DNA from: Acidobacteriota bacterium
GTDB lineage: Bacteria > Acidobacteriota > UBA6911 > JACQSX01
Length of the DNA: 64,000 bases
Assembly: GCA_016211105.1 (NCBI GenBank)
Contig: JACQSX010000033.1
Span: 186,001-250,000, forward strand
Direction of reading: 5' to 3'
Shown here: positions 35,817 to 46,100 of the stretch, one piece after another
Layout of the letters: each line of letters starts with the position of its first letter
Numbering within the stretch: position 1 is the stretch's first letter
Notes under the pieces: generated by a model
What the model was told of the DNA's origin: nothing
Seen by the model: only the letters and a program-made list of their open reading frames with translations
Database searches by the model: none
Made by a program: the position numbers and the translations under genes

Positions 35817-37970
35817 ATGAAGCCACGCTCTTTCACTCTATTTATCTTGTTGCTTTCTTTACTCAGCACTCCGCTTGGGGCGCAGCGGAAGAAACGAACC
35901 CGGGGCGCCCGCAGGATGCCAGCACCGGTTGTCCGGCTAGGCAGTGGGGAGATCTTTGCCAGAATCCTGCAACATGAGGATTCTCGGTGGATTGGAACCG
36001 ACAATTTCTTAATGGAGCAGACGCGTTCCCGCAACGCGTCCATCAAGATGCGGGCCATGCTCGCCCTTGGACGAATTGGCGATCCTCAAGGGCTTCCTTG
36101 GCTGTTTGACAGGCTGGCCGATTCCAGTCCGTCCCTGCGGGCCCGTGCCCTGTTCGCCATCGGCCAGATCATCGACTTATCCAACTTGGAGCACGAGGGC
36201 CATGAACTTCGACCCGAATGGCTCTCCCCGATCGTGAAGCGGCTCTCGGATTCAGATCCCACGGTTCGTGCGCGGGCCGTTGAAGCTCTCGGAAAATCCG
36301 CTGACAAGACCCATGCCGACCGCATCATCGCGCTGATCGTGAAAGATCCCAATATGGCAGTTGTCACTCGCGGGCTCATGGCCCTGGACAGGATGGGAGA
36401 CCCGTCCCATATTGACCGCGTTCTATCTTTAAAAAGTCACTCCTCCCCTGAGGTTCGCTGGCGATTAGCCGCTGTCATTGATCGCTTGCGAAACGCCAAC
36501 GCTGCTTTGGAGTTGAAATCCCTCCTTCGTGACGGTGATCCCCAAGTGCGCGCGCAGGGCGCACGGGCGTACGGGCGGGCGGGCAATGCAGCCGTAAGCG
36601 CCCTGGTTCCCCTCTTGAAAGATCCGCATCTGAAAGTACGAATTGAGGCGGCTCGGGGCCTGGGTCTGACTCATTCGATAACTGCGGTACCGCCTCTGCT
36701 TGGCATTATCCGGCAACATTCAGCCTCCATCGCGGACGAAGAGGAACATGTAGTCACTGCAGCCACCGAATCGTGGGGAAATCTGAGACCGGTTACGGGC
36801 ATGGAAATCATATCGAAGCTGGCCAAGCAGCACAGACCTGCGGCAGCGGCGGCGGTCGTGGCCCTGGCGAAAGCGCGCAAGGGAGACGAAACTTTCCCGG
36901 ATGAGATCGAGATTGACACAGATCCCTTCTGGCTGCAACGATCCAAGATTCAGGCGTTGGGAGAGAACGGTTCACGGGCGGCGCTTCAGAAATTGCTCTC
37001 CCTTGCCACCCAGGCAGACCCAACAAGCCGGCTGCTCCTCCCTTGGTGCTTGGATGCCATGGTACAGATGGGACGAGCAATCCATCCTGAGGCGTTTTGG
37101 CGCCACCTTTCGGACGAGGATCCCACACTCCGCGCTCACGCGATCCAGGCGTTAACGGCACTCCGCCGCCCAAGAGAACCGCAACCCTGGACACAAGAGG
37201 CTGCTGAGTCGGTAATGCGCAGCTATTTCGCGTATCAGAGTGAGAAAGTCATCGATCCTCGCCTGGCAGCCGCCGAATTCATGTCTACTCTAGACGCACC
37301 CACTGCGGTGGCAGCACTGGAACGTATCGCCAGAGATTCGGATCGGAACGTAAGGTTGAAGGCGCGCAACTTGTTACAATCTAGATTCGAAGGCGCGGCG
37401 TCCGGCATTGCTGGTTTGGTAAATACCGGCCGAAACCACTCTTTTTATGTGAACGCGTTGAATACTGTGAAGCGATACGCCGGAGCCCGTTTCCTTACAG
37501 ATCGCGGGAACTGGACCATTCGTTTTTTCGGCTCGGACGCTCCATTGACGGTCTATAACTTCATCGTTCTGGCGCAGAACGGGTTTTTCAACAATCTGAC
37601 CTTTGCCCGAGTGGTGCCTGACATCGTGATTCAGGGTGGAGATCCCCGCAACGACACGCGGGGTGGCCCAGGATATGCGATTCGCTCCGAGGTCAATGAA
37701 CGCCCCTTCCTCCGAGGGACTGTAGGCATGGCGCTCTCCGGCAAGGACTCAGGAGGAAGCCAGTTCTTCATTTGTCTTTCTCCACAACCCCAACTGGAAG
37801 GTGGCTACACAGCTTTTGCTGAAGTCTATGACGGCACTTCAGTGGTGGATCGGATCCTGCTCGGTGACCATATCCGGAAAGTCGAGCTGTTATCTCAGAT
37901 TTCTTCTCGTGCAGAAACGGTAGAAGGACGCATGAAACCGAAGAAGACGTCAGTCGCGAAGAATCCATGA
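35817..37970 (+). CDS. Secreted HEAT-repeat protein fused to a cyclophilin-type peptidyl-prolyl isomerase
   Basis: A 717-residue exported protein. It has a signal peptide (MKPRSFTLFILLLSLLSTPLGAQ, cleavage near 22), about ten HEAT/PBS-lyase-like repeats between 60 and 530 (for example MRAMLALGRIGDPQGLPWLFDRL, VRARAVEALGKSADKTHADRII), and a C-terminal cyclophilin domain (about 555-695). The cyclophilin core retains FNNLTFARVVPDIVIQGGDPRNDTRGGPGY and the GSQFFI strand with the catalytic Arg in FARV. It would fold or scaffold periplasmic proteins. It is divergent from fumC and its stop overlaps the purD start as ATGA, an unexpected link to purine synthesis. Confidence 0.9.
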   Translation: MKPRSFTLFILLLSLLSTPLGAQRKKRTRGARRMPAPVVRLGSGEIFARILQHEDSRWIGTDNFLMEQTRSRNASIKMRAMLALGRIGDPQGLPWLFDRLADSSPSLRARALFAIGQIIDLSNLEHEGHELRPEWLSPIVKRLSDSDPTVRARAVEALGKSADKTHADRIIALIVKDPNMAVVTRGLMALDRMGDPSHIDRVLSLKSHSSPEVRWRLAAVIDRLRNANAALELKSLLRDGDPQVRAQGARAYGRAGNAAVSALVPLLKDPHLKVRIEAARGLGLTHSITAVPPLLGIIRQHSASIADEEEHVVTAATESWGNLRPVTGMEIISKLAKQHRPAAAAAVVALAKARKGDETFPDEIEIDTDPFWLQRSKIQALGENGSRAALQKLLSLATQADPTSRLLLPWCLDAMVQMGRAIHPEAFWRHLSDEDPTLRAHAIQALTALRRPREPQPWTQEAAESVMRSYFAYQSEKVIDPRLAAAEFMSTLDAPTAVAALERIARDSDRNVRLKARNLLQSRFEGAASGIAGLVNTGRNHSFYVNALNTVKRYAGARFLTDRGNWTIRFFGSDAPLTVYNFIVLAQNGFFNNLTFARVVPDIVIQGGDPRNDTRGGPGYAIRSEVNERPFLRGTVGMALSGKDSGGSQFFICLSPQPQLEGGYTAFAEVYDGTSVVDRILLGDHIRKVELLSQISSRAETVEGRMKPKKTSVAKNP

Positions 37971-39241
37971 GGATCTTGGTCATTGGCGGAGGGGCGCGAG
38001 AGCATGCCATCGCATGGAAAATCTCGCAGTCTACAAGAGTGCAAAAAGTTTTCGTAGCTCCCGGAAACGGCGGCACTGAGCAAGAATTCGAGAATATCCC
38101 GATCGCCGCTACAGACGTTGCGTCCCTAGCCGACTTCGCGGAGGCGCAGGCGGTGGAGCTTACTGTGGTCGGACCGGAAGCTCCGTTGGTGGCTGGCATC
38201 GCCGACGAGTTTAGCCAGCGGCGGTTGCCACTGGTGGGCCCCTCGCGTCAGGCAGCACAACTGGAAGGAAGTAAAGTGTTTGCCAAAGATTTCATGGCGC
38301 GAAACTCTATTCCCACCGCGCGATACGCAACCATGACCTCCTACGCGGAGGGGGAGAAACAACTCGATGCCGATTGGAAATTTCCAGTGGTAGTCAAGGC
38401 AGATGGTCTGGCCGCGGGAAAAGGGGTCTTCATTTGCTCCTCGGAAAAAGAAGCGCGTGCTGCGCTCGACCTGATTTGCAACCAGCGCAAATTCGGCGAG
38501 GCGGGAAACCGGGTAGTAATGGAGGAGTATCTGCAAGGACATGAGACTTCGTACATGGTTTTTACCGACGGTCGATCCGTCGTTCCTATCGCGGCCAGCC
38601 AGGACTACAAACGGGCGCTGGACATGGACCAGGGGCCGAATACCGGAGGGATGGGCGCAATTTCTATTCCCTCCCTGATCAGCGAGCCGCTCGAGCAGCG
38701 CGTTCTGGCAGAAATCATCTCGCCCACTCTTGCCGCCATGGAAAGCGAGGGCGCCCCCTTCCAGGGTGTACTCTATGCAGGCTTGATGCTCACGGCGGAG
38801 GGGCCGAAAGTACTCGAGTTCAATGTGCGGCTGGGGGATCCGGAAACCGAAGTCGTACTCCTCCGTTTTCAATCCGACTTGGCCCAACTATTAACCTGCC
38901 TCATTAACAAATCACTCCGAACAGTCCAAGCCGGCTGGAGTCGGCAGTGCGCTGTCTGCGTGGTCATTGCGGCCCAGGGATACCCGGGAGACTATCAATC
39001 CGGGAGGATTATTACTGGTCTTGAAAAGTCGCGTGAGATGAACAATATTAAAGTGTTTCATGCCGGAACCAGACGGCACCACAATCAGTTGTTGACCGCC
39101 GGAGGCCGCGTTTTGACGGTGGCAGCCGCCAGCGACACGCTGGAGGAGGCGGTTGGGCAAGTCTATGAGGCAATCGCCGTTATTCACTTCGATGGGATGC
39201 ACTACCGGTCGGACATCGGAGCGCGGATCAAATCAAAATGA
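37967..39241 (+). CDS. purD: Phosphoribosylamine-glycine ligase
   Basis: Second step of purine synthesis: ATP-dependent joining of glycine to phosphoribosylamine. The 424-residue ATP-grasp protein has MRILVIGGGAREHAI (1-15), VVGPEAPLVAGIAD, the ATP-binding VVKADGLAAGKGV (about 139-151), YKRALDMDQGPNTGGMGA, and VLEFNVRLGDPE with the metal ligands. It overlaps the upstream HEAT-cyclophilin gene by four bases and the downstream purE by four. Confidence 0.97.
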   Translation: MRILVIGGGAREHAIAWKISQSTRVQKVFVAPGNGGTEQEFENIPIAATDVASLADFAEAQAVELTVVGPEAPLVAGIADEFSQRRLPLVGPSRQAAQLEGSKVFAKDFMARNSIPTARYATMTSYAEGEKQLDADWKFPVVVKADGLAAGKGVFICSSEKEARAALDLICNQRKFGEAGNRVVMEEYLQGHETSYMVFTDGRSVVPIAASQDYKRALDMDQGPNTGGMGAISIPSLISEPLEQRVLAEIISPTLAAMESEGAPFQGVLYAGLMLTAEGPKVLEFNVRLGDPETEVVLLRFQSDLAQLLTCLINKSLRTVQAGWSRQCAVCVVIAAQGYPGDYQSGRIITGLEKSREMNNIKVFHAGTRRHHNQLLTAGGRVLTVAAASDTLEEAVGQVYEAIAVIHFDGMHYRSDIGARIKSK

Positions 39242-39744
39242 TGGAAAAATTCAAAGTCGCAATCCTTATGGGCAGCGCCACGGACGCTGATGTCATGAAC
39301 GAAGCTGCAAACTTCCTGGCGCAAATGTCGATTCCCTACTTCGTCACGGCGACATCGGCTCATCGGTCTCCTATCCGCACTCGCCAGCTTATCGCTGAAA
39401 TGGAGCGGTCTGGAGTACAAGTATTCATCGTCGGAGCGGGCGGTGCTGCGCACCTGGGCGGAATCGTAGCTGCCGAGACTGCGCGTCCGGTCATCGGGGT
39501 GCCGCTGGCCAGCTCCCCGCTCTCAGGTTGGGACGCCTTGCTGGCCACATGCCAGATGCCCGCAGGCGTCCCAGTCGCTACCATGGCTGTCGGGAAAGCG
39601 GGAGCCAAAAATGCTGCCGTGCTAGCCTGTCAAATCCTGGCACTGCAGGATAAAGCATTAGCAAGGAAGATCCTGCGTTGGAAGCAGAGAATGGAGCAGG
39701 AAGTGACGATGTCGGCCGAAAAGTTGCGTTCTCGTCATGCCTGA
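39238..39744 (+). CDS. purE: N5-carboxyaminoimidazole ribonucleotide mutase
   Basis: Moves the carboxyl group to form CAIR in purine synthesis. The 168 residues fit class I PurE: VAILMGSATDADVM (7-20), ATSAHRSP (42-49), GAGGAAHLGGIVAA and GVPLASSPLSGWDALLATCQMPAGVPVATMAVGKAGAKNAA. The partner ATPase gene purK is not adjacent. The start lies in an ATGATG overlap with the purD stop, and the TGA stop overlaps the next start as TGATG. Confidence 0.96.
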   Translation: MMEKFKVAILMGSATDADVMNEAANFLAQMSIPYFVTATSAHRSPIRTRQLIAEMERSGVQVFIVGAGGAAHLGGIVAAETARPVIGVPLASSPLSGWDALLATCQMPAGVPVATMAVGKAGAKNAAVLACQILALQDKALARKILRWKQRMEQEVTMSAEKLRSRHA

Positions 39745-40487
39745 TGTTACGACTTGTTAACTGCGGGCTTAGACGCTACCTTTCCTTTGAAGAACTGGAA
39801 GAACTCCCGTTTGTATTTCACCTGTTCACGATTAAACAATCCGGACCGGCCCTGTTGACGGCCGTGCGTAAATTCCCGCGCGAGACTTTGCTCTCCTGCT
39901 TAGGACGCACGGAGACGGTCGTACCTCTTAAACAGCTACATGGCAATTCCGTTGTTTGGTTGGGTAAAGAAAACCGTCATGAGAAATTGGAAGGGGACGG
40001 CTTACTTACTCTCCTCCCCGGAGTCATGCTGGCCATCCAAACCGCGGACTGCTTACCGATACTGGTGGTGGACACGAAAAGGAAAGTCGTGGGGAACCTG
40101 CACGCGGGGTGGCGCGGCACACTCCGCAATGTTACCGGAACGGCGATTCGAGAAATGCTTGAAAGCGGCTCTCAGGTGCGTGATTTAATCGTGGCCTTTG
40201 GCCCTGGCATCGGCGTTTGTTGCTATGAAGTGGGAATGGAGGTAGTCACAGCATTTAGGGAAGAATTCCCAGAATCTGACTCCTTCTTTGTCTCACGGCC
40301 GGGATATGAGCGCAAGTTTCTGGATCTGCGAAAAGCGAACCACAATCAAGCAATCCAACTTGGTTTGAAGCCGGATCAAATTTTCTGGAATTCTTACTGC
40401 ACCCAATGCGATCGCGATATGTTCTTCTCATATCGCCGAGAGGGAGCACGCACTGGCCGCATGTTTGCGCTCATTGGCATTCAATGA
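39744..40487 (+). CDS. pgeF: Peptidoglycan editing factor / purine nucleoside phosphorylase-like (YfiH, laccase-domain)
   Basis: A 247-residue member of the YfiH/PgeF copper-zinc family, cytosolic. The three metal ligands of the active site are visible as His66 (KQLHG), Cys103 (TADCLPI) and His120 (HAGWRGT). FGPGIGVCCYEVG and CTQCDRDMFFSYRREG close the pattern. Members are reported to hydrolyse adenosine-type nucleosides and, in E. coli, to remove misincorporated amino acids from UDP-MurNAc-peptides. Position between purE and acpS in an overlapped operon fits either purine or envelope metabolism. The start at 39744 is set by the TGATG coupling to purE. Confidence 0.92.
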   Translation: MLRLVNCGLRRYLSFEELEELPFVFHLFTIKQSGPALLTAVRKFPRETLLSCLGRTETVVPLKQLHGNSVVWLGKENRHEKLEGDGLLTLLPGVMLAIQTADCLPILVVDTKRKVVGNLHAGWRGTLRNVTGTAIREMLESGSQVRDLIVAFGPGIGVCCYEVGMEVVTAFREEFPESDSFFVSRPGYERKFLDLRKANHNQAIQLGLKPDQIFWNSYCTQCDRDMFFSYRREGARTGRMFALIGIQ

Positions 40488-40855
40488 TTCAATCCATCGG
40501 TCTGGACGTCATTGAAACAAAACGCATGGAAGAAAGCTTGCACCGTTTTGGAGCACGTTTCCGCAAACGGGTATTTACCGAGCGGGAATGCCGCTATTGC
40601 GACGGCCATGCGGAAGCGCACATCCACTTTGCGGCTCGCTTCGCCGCCAAGGAGGCAATGATGAAAGCCCTGGGAACCGGGTGGGGGCAAGGCGTGGATT
40701 GGCAGCAGATTGAGGTTCTGGCAGGAGAGGATCGACCACCAAGGTTATCCGTTACCGGACGGACCGCCGAACTTTGCCGCTCACTGAAGATTCACCTTTC
40801 TCTGAGCCATTCACGAACGATCGCGGCGGCGGTGGTGGTACTTGAAAAGTTGTAA
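40484..40855 (+). CDS. acpS: Holo-[acyl-carrier-protein] synthase
   Basis: Transfers 4'-phosphopantetheine from CoA to a serine of acyl carrier protein. At 123 residues it has the usual size. The Mg ligands are Asp8 (SIGLDVIE) and Glu57 (FAAKEAMMKALGTG), and the C-terminus has HLSLSHSRTIAAAVVV. It overlaps pgeF by ATGA and ends the five-gene operon. It may be the enzyme that primes the carrier domain of the fused ligase at 15005-17737. Confidence 0.96.
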   Translation: MIQSIGLDVIETKRMEESLHRFGARFRKRVFTERECRYCDGHAEAHIHFAARFAAKEAMMKALGTGWGQGVDWQQIEVLAGEDRPPRLSVTGRTAELCRSLKIHLSLSHSRTIAAAVVVLEKL

Positions 40856-40875
40856 ATTAAACGCTCCCAAAAACG

Positions 40876-42228
40876 CTAGAATCGCTGTCTTTCAACCCCT
40901 ACTTGTGAAACTGGTACCCCGTGCAGCGCTTCGCCTCGTCGCACTATGCGCACAGAAACAAGCTCATTTGCTTCCGCGTATTCTACAGCAACCTTCAACC
41001 TCAGGTAGTTTCCCGTCAGCGCGGCCCAATACCCTCCTTCCCGCGCATATAAAGTTAGAGCCCGCAAAGTCTTCCCCAGAAAACGATTCTCAAAAGCCTT
41101 CAGCTTCCGATTGGAAAGCTGGCGCAAAATCTCGACACGGCGACCCTTTTCCGATTCCGGCGTCTGATCTTTCATGCTTGCCGCCGGTGTGCCATTCCTC
41201 GGTGAAAAGGGAAATACATGCAAATAGGAAAACGGCATTGCGTCGATAAAATCTATCGTTTCTTGAAACAAGGCTTCGGTTTCTCCTGGAAAACCAACCA
41301 TGACATCGGTCCCAATGGACGCGTCGGGAAGACGCTCGTGAATCTCCTGGACCAGATCGGCAAATTGCGCTTTTTCATAGGCACGTCTCATCCGCCGCAA
41401 AACGACATTGGCGCCGCTTTGCAGCGGCAAATGAAAGTGCGGCGCGAAACGACTGTCTTTTGCTGCCAGGTCAATCAGCCGGCGAGAGAAGCGCATCGGC
41501 TCTATAGAACTGAGGCGGATTTGCTGCAATCCCAGAACATCGAGCAGTCGCTGCACCAATTCATCGAGGCGCACGCGTGGCTTCAATTTACTGCCGTAAC
41601 TTCCCAGGTGAATCCCCGTAAGCACGATTTCCTTGTAGCCTGCTTCGACCAGAGCGCCAACCTGGGCAATGACGGACTGAGGAGAAACACTGCGCCCGAC
41701 TCCGCGGACAAAGGGAACGATGCAGTACGAACAGCGTGAATCGCACCCCTCCTGAATTTTCACATGAGGTCGTGTTCTTCCCTCCAGCGCGGTAACCGGC
41801 TGAACTTCAATTGCCGTTTCACGCGACAGATCGGAAACAAAGATTTTTGAGCCGTCAAAATACGAGGGGAGAAAGACCGTGAATTCCTGAGGTGGAGCAA
41901 GGAAACTTACAATGCGATCCTTCTCCGACTGACCCAGTACCAGATCCACTTCAGACATTTGCGCCAGCGCCCGAGGATCGCGCTGGGCATAACAGCCAGT
42001 AACAATGAAGCGCGCTGTGGGATTTTCGCGGCGCAAGCGGCGAGCCAACTGCCTGACTTGCTGATCGCTTCGATGGGTCACCGTGCAGGAATTAACAATA
42101 ATCACGGAACAGTCCCTCACATCTTCACTTTCGAGGAACCCCCCCTGCTCCATGCGAACTTTCAACGCCGCGCTATCCGCTTGATTGACGCGACACCCAA
42201 AGGTGGCCAGATAGAATTTCTGCCTCAT
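40876..42228 (-). CDS. mtaB: tRNA t6A37 methylthiotransferase MtaB
   Basis: Radical SAM enzyme that adds a methylthio group to N6-threonylcarbamoyladenosine at tRNA position 37. The 450-residue protein has an N-terminal UPF0004 domain with three cluster cysteines (Cys12 in FGCRVNQ, one in VNSCTVT, one in VTGCYAQ). The radical SAM domain has CDSRCSYC near 150 and VMVGFPGET near 285. A TRAM-like C-terminus starts near 365. GCRVNQ in place of GCQMN separates MtaB from MiaB. The start at 42228 aligns with the family; the frame has seven further codons upstream. It converges on the acpS operon. Confidence 0.95.
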   Translation of the reverse strand: MRQKFYLATFGCRVNQADSAALKVRMEQGGFLESEDVRDCSVIIVNSCTVTHRSDQQVRQLARRLRRENPTARFIVTGCYAQRDPRALAQMSEVDLVLGQSEKDRIVSFLAPPQEFTVFLPSYFDGSKIFVSDLSRETAIEVQPVTALEGRTRPHVKIQEGCDSRCSYCIVPFVRGVGRSVSPQSVIAQVGALVEAGYKEIVLTGIHLGSYGSKLKPRVRLDELVQRLLDVLGLQQIRLSSIEPMRFSRRLIDLAAKDSRFAPHFHLPLQSGANVVLRRMRRAYEKAQFADLVQEIHERLPDASIGTDVMVGFPGETEALFQETIDFIDAMPFSYLHVFPFSPRNGTPAASMKDQTPESEKGRRVEILRQLSNRKLKAFENRFLGKTLRALTLYAREGGYWAALTGNYLRLKVAVEYAEANELVSVRIVRRGEALHGVPVSQVGVERQRF

Positions 42229-42430
42229 GCTCGAACCGCCAACCACCATTATACGGGAGCGGCGGGATTCTGCCGTTTGACCGGGGCCCCCTTTCCATAA
42301 GAAGGCCCGTCAAGGCCGGCACAGCGGCACATGGAGCGTGGTGTCCTGTTTCAGAATTACGGCGCCGTTGGTAGCAAGCACGACGGCGTCGATTTTGCCA
42401 AGCGACGGCGCAACGCGAGTGCGCAGTTCC

Positions 42431-42928
42431 TTATGCCGGTTCCCGGCGCAACGCCCTGTTCTCCACTCCAATTCGCACCCATAGCATCCAAGCGTTCAGG
42501 AAACTAAAGACCACCGCTGTGACCCAAAGCCCAAACATCGCCGGGAGAAAAAACATTTCTAAGCAGACACCCACATAGTTTGGGTGCCGCATGAAACGAT
42601 AGATGCCGCGCCGGATCGGAGCGACATCGCTTAAAACCCACACCCGCGTATTCCAAAATTTACCTAGCGCCCACATCGCCGAATAGCGCAACAGTTGTGC
42701 AAACAAAAGCGGCGCCAAGCAGAGAAAATAGATTTCGTGCAGCTTGAACAAGTGTTCCAGCGCCAGAGAAAAAAGAAACGCAACATGCAGCCCAACCACC
42801 CACGGGTAATGGCCGCGCCCATATTCGCGGCCACCGTGTTCCTGCATCCAACGACTGTGCTTTACGGTCAGCCAGGTCTCGAACAGACGCTGGCACGACA
42901 CCAGCACCCAAATCGACCAGAACAGCAT
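42431..42928 (-). CDS. Isoprenylcysteine carboxyl methyltransferase-family membrane protein
   Basis: A 165-residue integral membrane protein with four to five hydrophobic helices. The C-terminal half has the family signature for S-adenosylmethionine binding: RHPNYVGVCLEM near 115-126 and the following GLWVTAVVFSFLNA helix with the late Glu-Asn-Arg (VENRAL). Bacterial members (PEMT/ICMT fold, YpbQ-like) methylate lipids or alkylpyrones rather than prenylated proteins. No polyketide synthase gene is beside it, so the substrate is unknown. The start falls at the first ATG, giving an N-terminal helix at once. Confidence 0.82.
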   Translation of the reverse strand: MLFWSIWVLVSCQRLFETWLTVKHSRWMQEHGGREYGRGHYPWVVGLHVAFLFSLALEHLFKLHEIYFLCLAPLLFAQLLRYSAMWALGKFWNTRVWVLSDVAPIRRGIYRFMRHPNYVGVCLEMFFLPAMFGLWVTAVVFSFLNAWMLWVRIGVENRALRREPA

Positions 42929-43133
42929 GTCTTCTCCACCCTATCGAAACTTCCGTCGACTGATTGTGGCCTCTCTCCGAGAGAAGACAGATGTGGCCCG
43001 AGCTTTTAGCTAGTCTGTCACTACCTTACTCGCATTTCGCCGGCAATCTCGCGCGAAGCATTCTATCTTGGATTTTCACCTGCATGCCTTCAAACACGTC
43101 GGGCGCCTGCGGCCGGTCCGACCAGAATCCACG

Positions 43134-46100
43134 CTAGAACTCGTAGCGCACCTGAAGACGTCCCGTACGCCTGCTACCATCATTCGCGCGGACATCGTTG
43201 AAGAATGGATTCAAAACGTCGCCATTGCCCTGGTCGGCGCCGTTGCCCGGGTCCGCCCAGGTGAAATTCGGATGGTTGAGCAGGTTGAAGAACTCAATAC
43301 GAATCTCAAGCTTGTGCCCTTCGAAAGGCATTTTAAAGGCCTTGTTGAGCGTAAGATCAACGCGATTTGTCCGCTCAGCACGCAGAGTGTTTCGGCCAGC
43401 GATATTCTTGCGCAGCGCAGGGTCCACGATGTAACGGGTATTGGACGGATTGATCGGATCGCCGTTGGCGTCTATATAACCGGTCGGTGAGCGCAAGCCG
43501 AACAAACTACCAAGAATTGCCACTGACCGAGGAGGCGCATTGGGACTGTTGATGGCGGGGCGATCGTTGAAAGCACTTAAGTCGTCGTTCAGATCGACGC
43601 CACCAACGTAAGGGGTTTCGACGGCTGCCGATTGAAGGCGATAGATGCCCGAGAGCGTCCAGCCTGCAAGCTGGCCCCAGAAACCCGATTTCGGCCCGGG
43701 AAGATCCCACAGGAAAGTCCAAACGGCACGATGAGGGACGTCAAAGGAAGCTACGCTGCGATCCGCCCTGCGGTTGAAGGAATCCGAGGGGCGCGTGCTG
43801 CCCCCGGTAGTAAGGAACACTTCACTGTTAACATCATCAATTACCTTGGAATAAGTGTACGCAAAGCGAACAAACAAACCATCTTTCAAGCCGCGTTCCA
43901 CAAGCGTTTGCAGAGAATGATAATTGGAATCGCCTCCATTGGTTCGGATAAAGACCGAGCCACGGTTCGGGTCAATGCGCCTGCCATCAATAGCAACATT
44001 TATTTCCTCATTCAAAAACAACCTTTCTCCTCGCGTGCCCACATACGCCACGTCCACAATGGTATTGCTCGGAAGAACGCGCTGCACACCGAAATTCCAG
44101 GTATGCGTTAGTGGATTCACCAGATTCGGAGCGATGTTTTGAATCGCCGCACGCGGATTCGGAGAGCCGGTCACCGGCAAGGAGTTCACCCCGGCATTGG
44201 GAAAACCGCGACCTCCGATATCCCGTCCCAAGGTGTCCACCCCGAAGGCATTAGGCGAGGAGGCCGCCGCATTCCCCAAGATATTGTCGAAGAAGACGTC
44301 GTAATTGATCGCATAACCACCACGGAAGACTGTCTTGTTCTCGCCGAAGATTCTGCTTGCGAAATGCGGCGTATAGGCAAAGCCAAAACGAGGCGCAAAG
44401 TTATTATTATCCGGCTCCTGCCTCACCCGCTTGTCCAGAGGCGCATCCAGACCGGCAAAAGCTGGAAACTGGAGTATGTTCTCAGGCGTGCCGTAGTTTT
44501 CATACCTCAGACCTATGTTTAGCGTCAGGTTAGGCAAGACACGCCAACTGTCGTTCATGAAGTACGCCTGTTGGAATCGATTGGGCGAGATCAGGGGGCT
44601 CCCGAAGACCTTGGAAGCAAAGGTACCTTGCGTTCCTGAGAAACCGTCTACAAAATTTCCAAAGGTAGGAAATCCGCCGCCGGCTGAGAACGTCAGGGTT
44701 CCTCGAGTATTGATGGGAACAAATTCCTGCGTGAGCTGGCGCACCAAGTCGATGCCCGCCCGGATGGTGTGATTTCCGAGGATTCGGCTCACGGTATCCT
44801 GATACTGAAAGTTGTTAAATGTACGTCCCTGCGGAAAAACGGCGGACAAACCAACAGAGTTGACCGGAATACCTGCAAATTGGAATCTCGGTCCGGCGAG
44901 CGCTTCGCGCTTTCTTGGGCCAAAAAGAACACGAAAGCGGCCATAGGAAAAGCGAAATTCGTTGGTCAACTCATGTGAAAAACTGCGCGTGTAGTTCAAG
45001 TAGAAATTTTGAATCCGGCTCGGTACATCAATCTCAAAACCTTCAAAGGCCGACGGAAACTGATTCTTGAAGATTTGTTGATCAAACAAATAGCGGAACG
45101 CAACGTTATCCTGTGTGGTCGGCACCCAATCCAGACGGGTCATCCATTGATAGTCGTTGACAGGTTGCGTGCCGGTTCGCGTCGCCGTGCCAAAGGGGAT
45201 GGGTGGCCTGCCTCCGCCCAAGGGGATTGAAATCACGTTGGTCGTGCCGCGCAAGTTGCCCACAACGTTTAAGTAACGATCCAAATTTGCGTTCCTGCCA
45301 GGCGGAAACAGGGACCGTAACAGATTAAACCCCTCTTCCGTAGGAACAACCGCAGAGGCGGTCGCGCCGCCCGCCCGAAACAGGTCTGGTTGGAACGTGC
45401 CAAAGAAGAACAACGTGTCTCTCTTGATCGGCCCGCCGAGAGAAAAGCCGAAAGTATTCTCCGTCTCGACCGGCACCGATTTTAATCCCTCGTTGTTTTT
45501 CTGGCCTGGGCTGAGAGAGAACAGGGCGCTGGTAACGATGACATCATAGAGAGAGCCATGAAACTGGTTCGTCCCGCTCCGCGTAATTACGTTGATAACC
45601 GCGCCACCGGCGCGTCCATATTCCGCCGAGTAGTCACCACCCAGAACCGACACCTCCTGGTATCCTTCCCGCAAGCTTGTCTGATAGAACTGGCCGTGAA
45701 TTGAAATATCATTGTTTTCTGTCCCATCCAGCAATTGGCTGTTGGCACGGGGGCGTGTGCCATTGATGGCAAACTCGGGTCCCTGCACGAAGCCGCCTGC
45801 CAGCACGCCGGGACTGACCACCCCAGGAAGAGTGAAAACCAAATTGACCGGGTTAAGGGCTGCCACCGGCAAATCGGAAATCTGAGGCAAGTCCAGCGTA
45901 TTGGTGCGCGCCGCCTCCTGGGTCTGAAGAATCACGGTGGTTTCCGCGGTGACACTGACAACCTCACTCGGGCTACCGATTTCGAGACTAAAGGTTCGAT
46001 CTGTGGTTTGCCCAGCGGCGATAACTATGTTTTCCACGGTCAGGGTCTTGAATCCCGTCAAACTTACCTCCACTCGGTATGTTCCCGGATCTACAGCATC

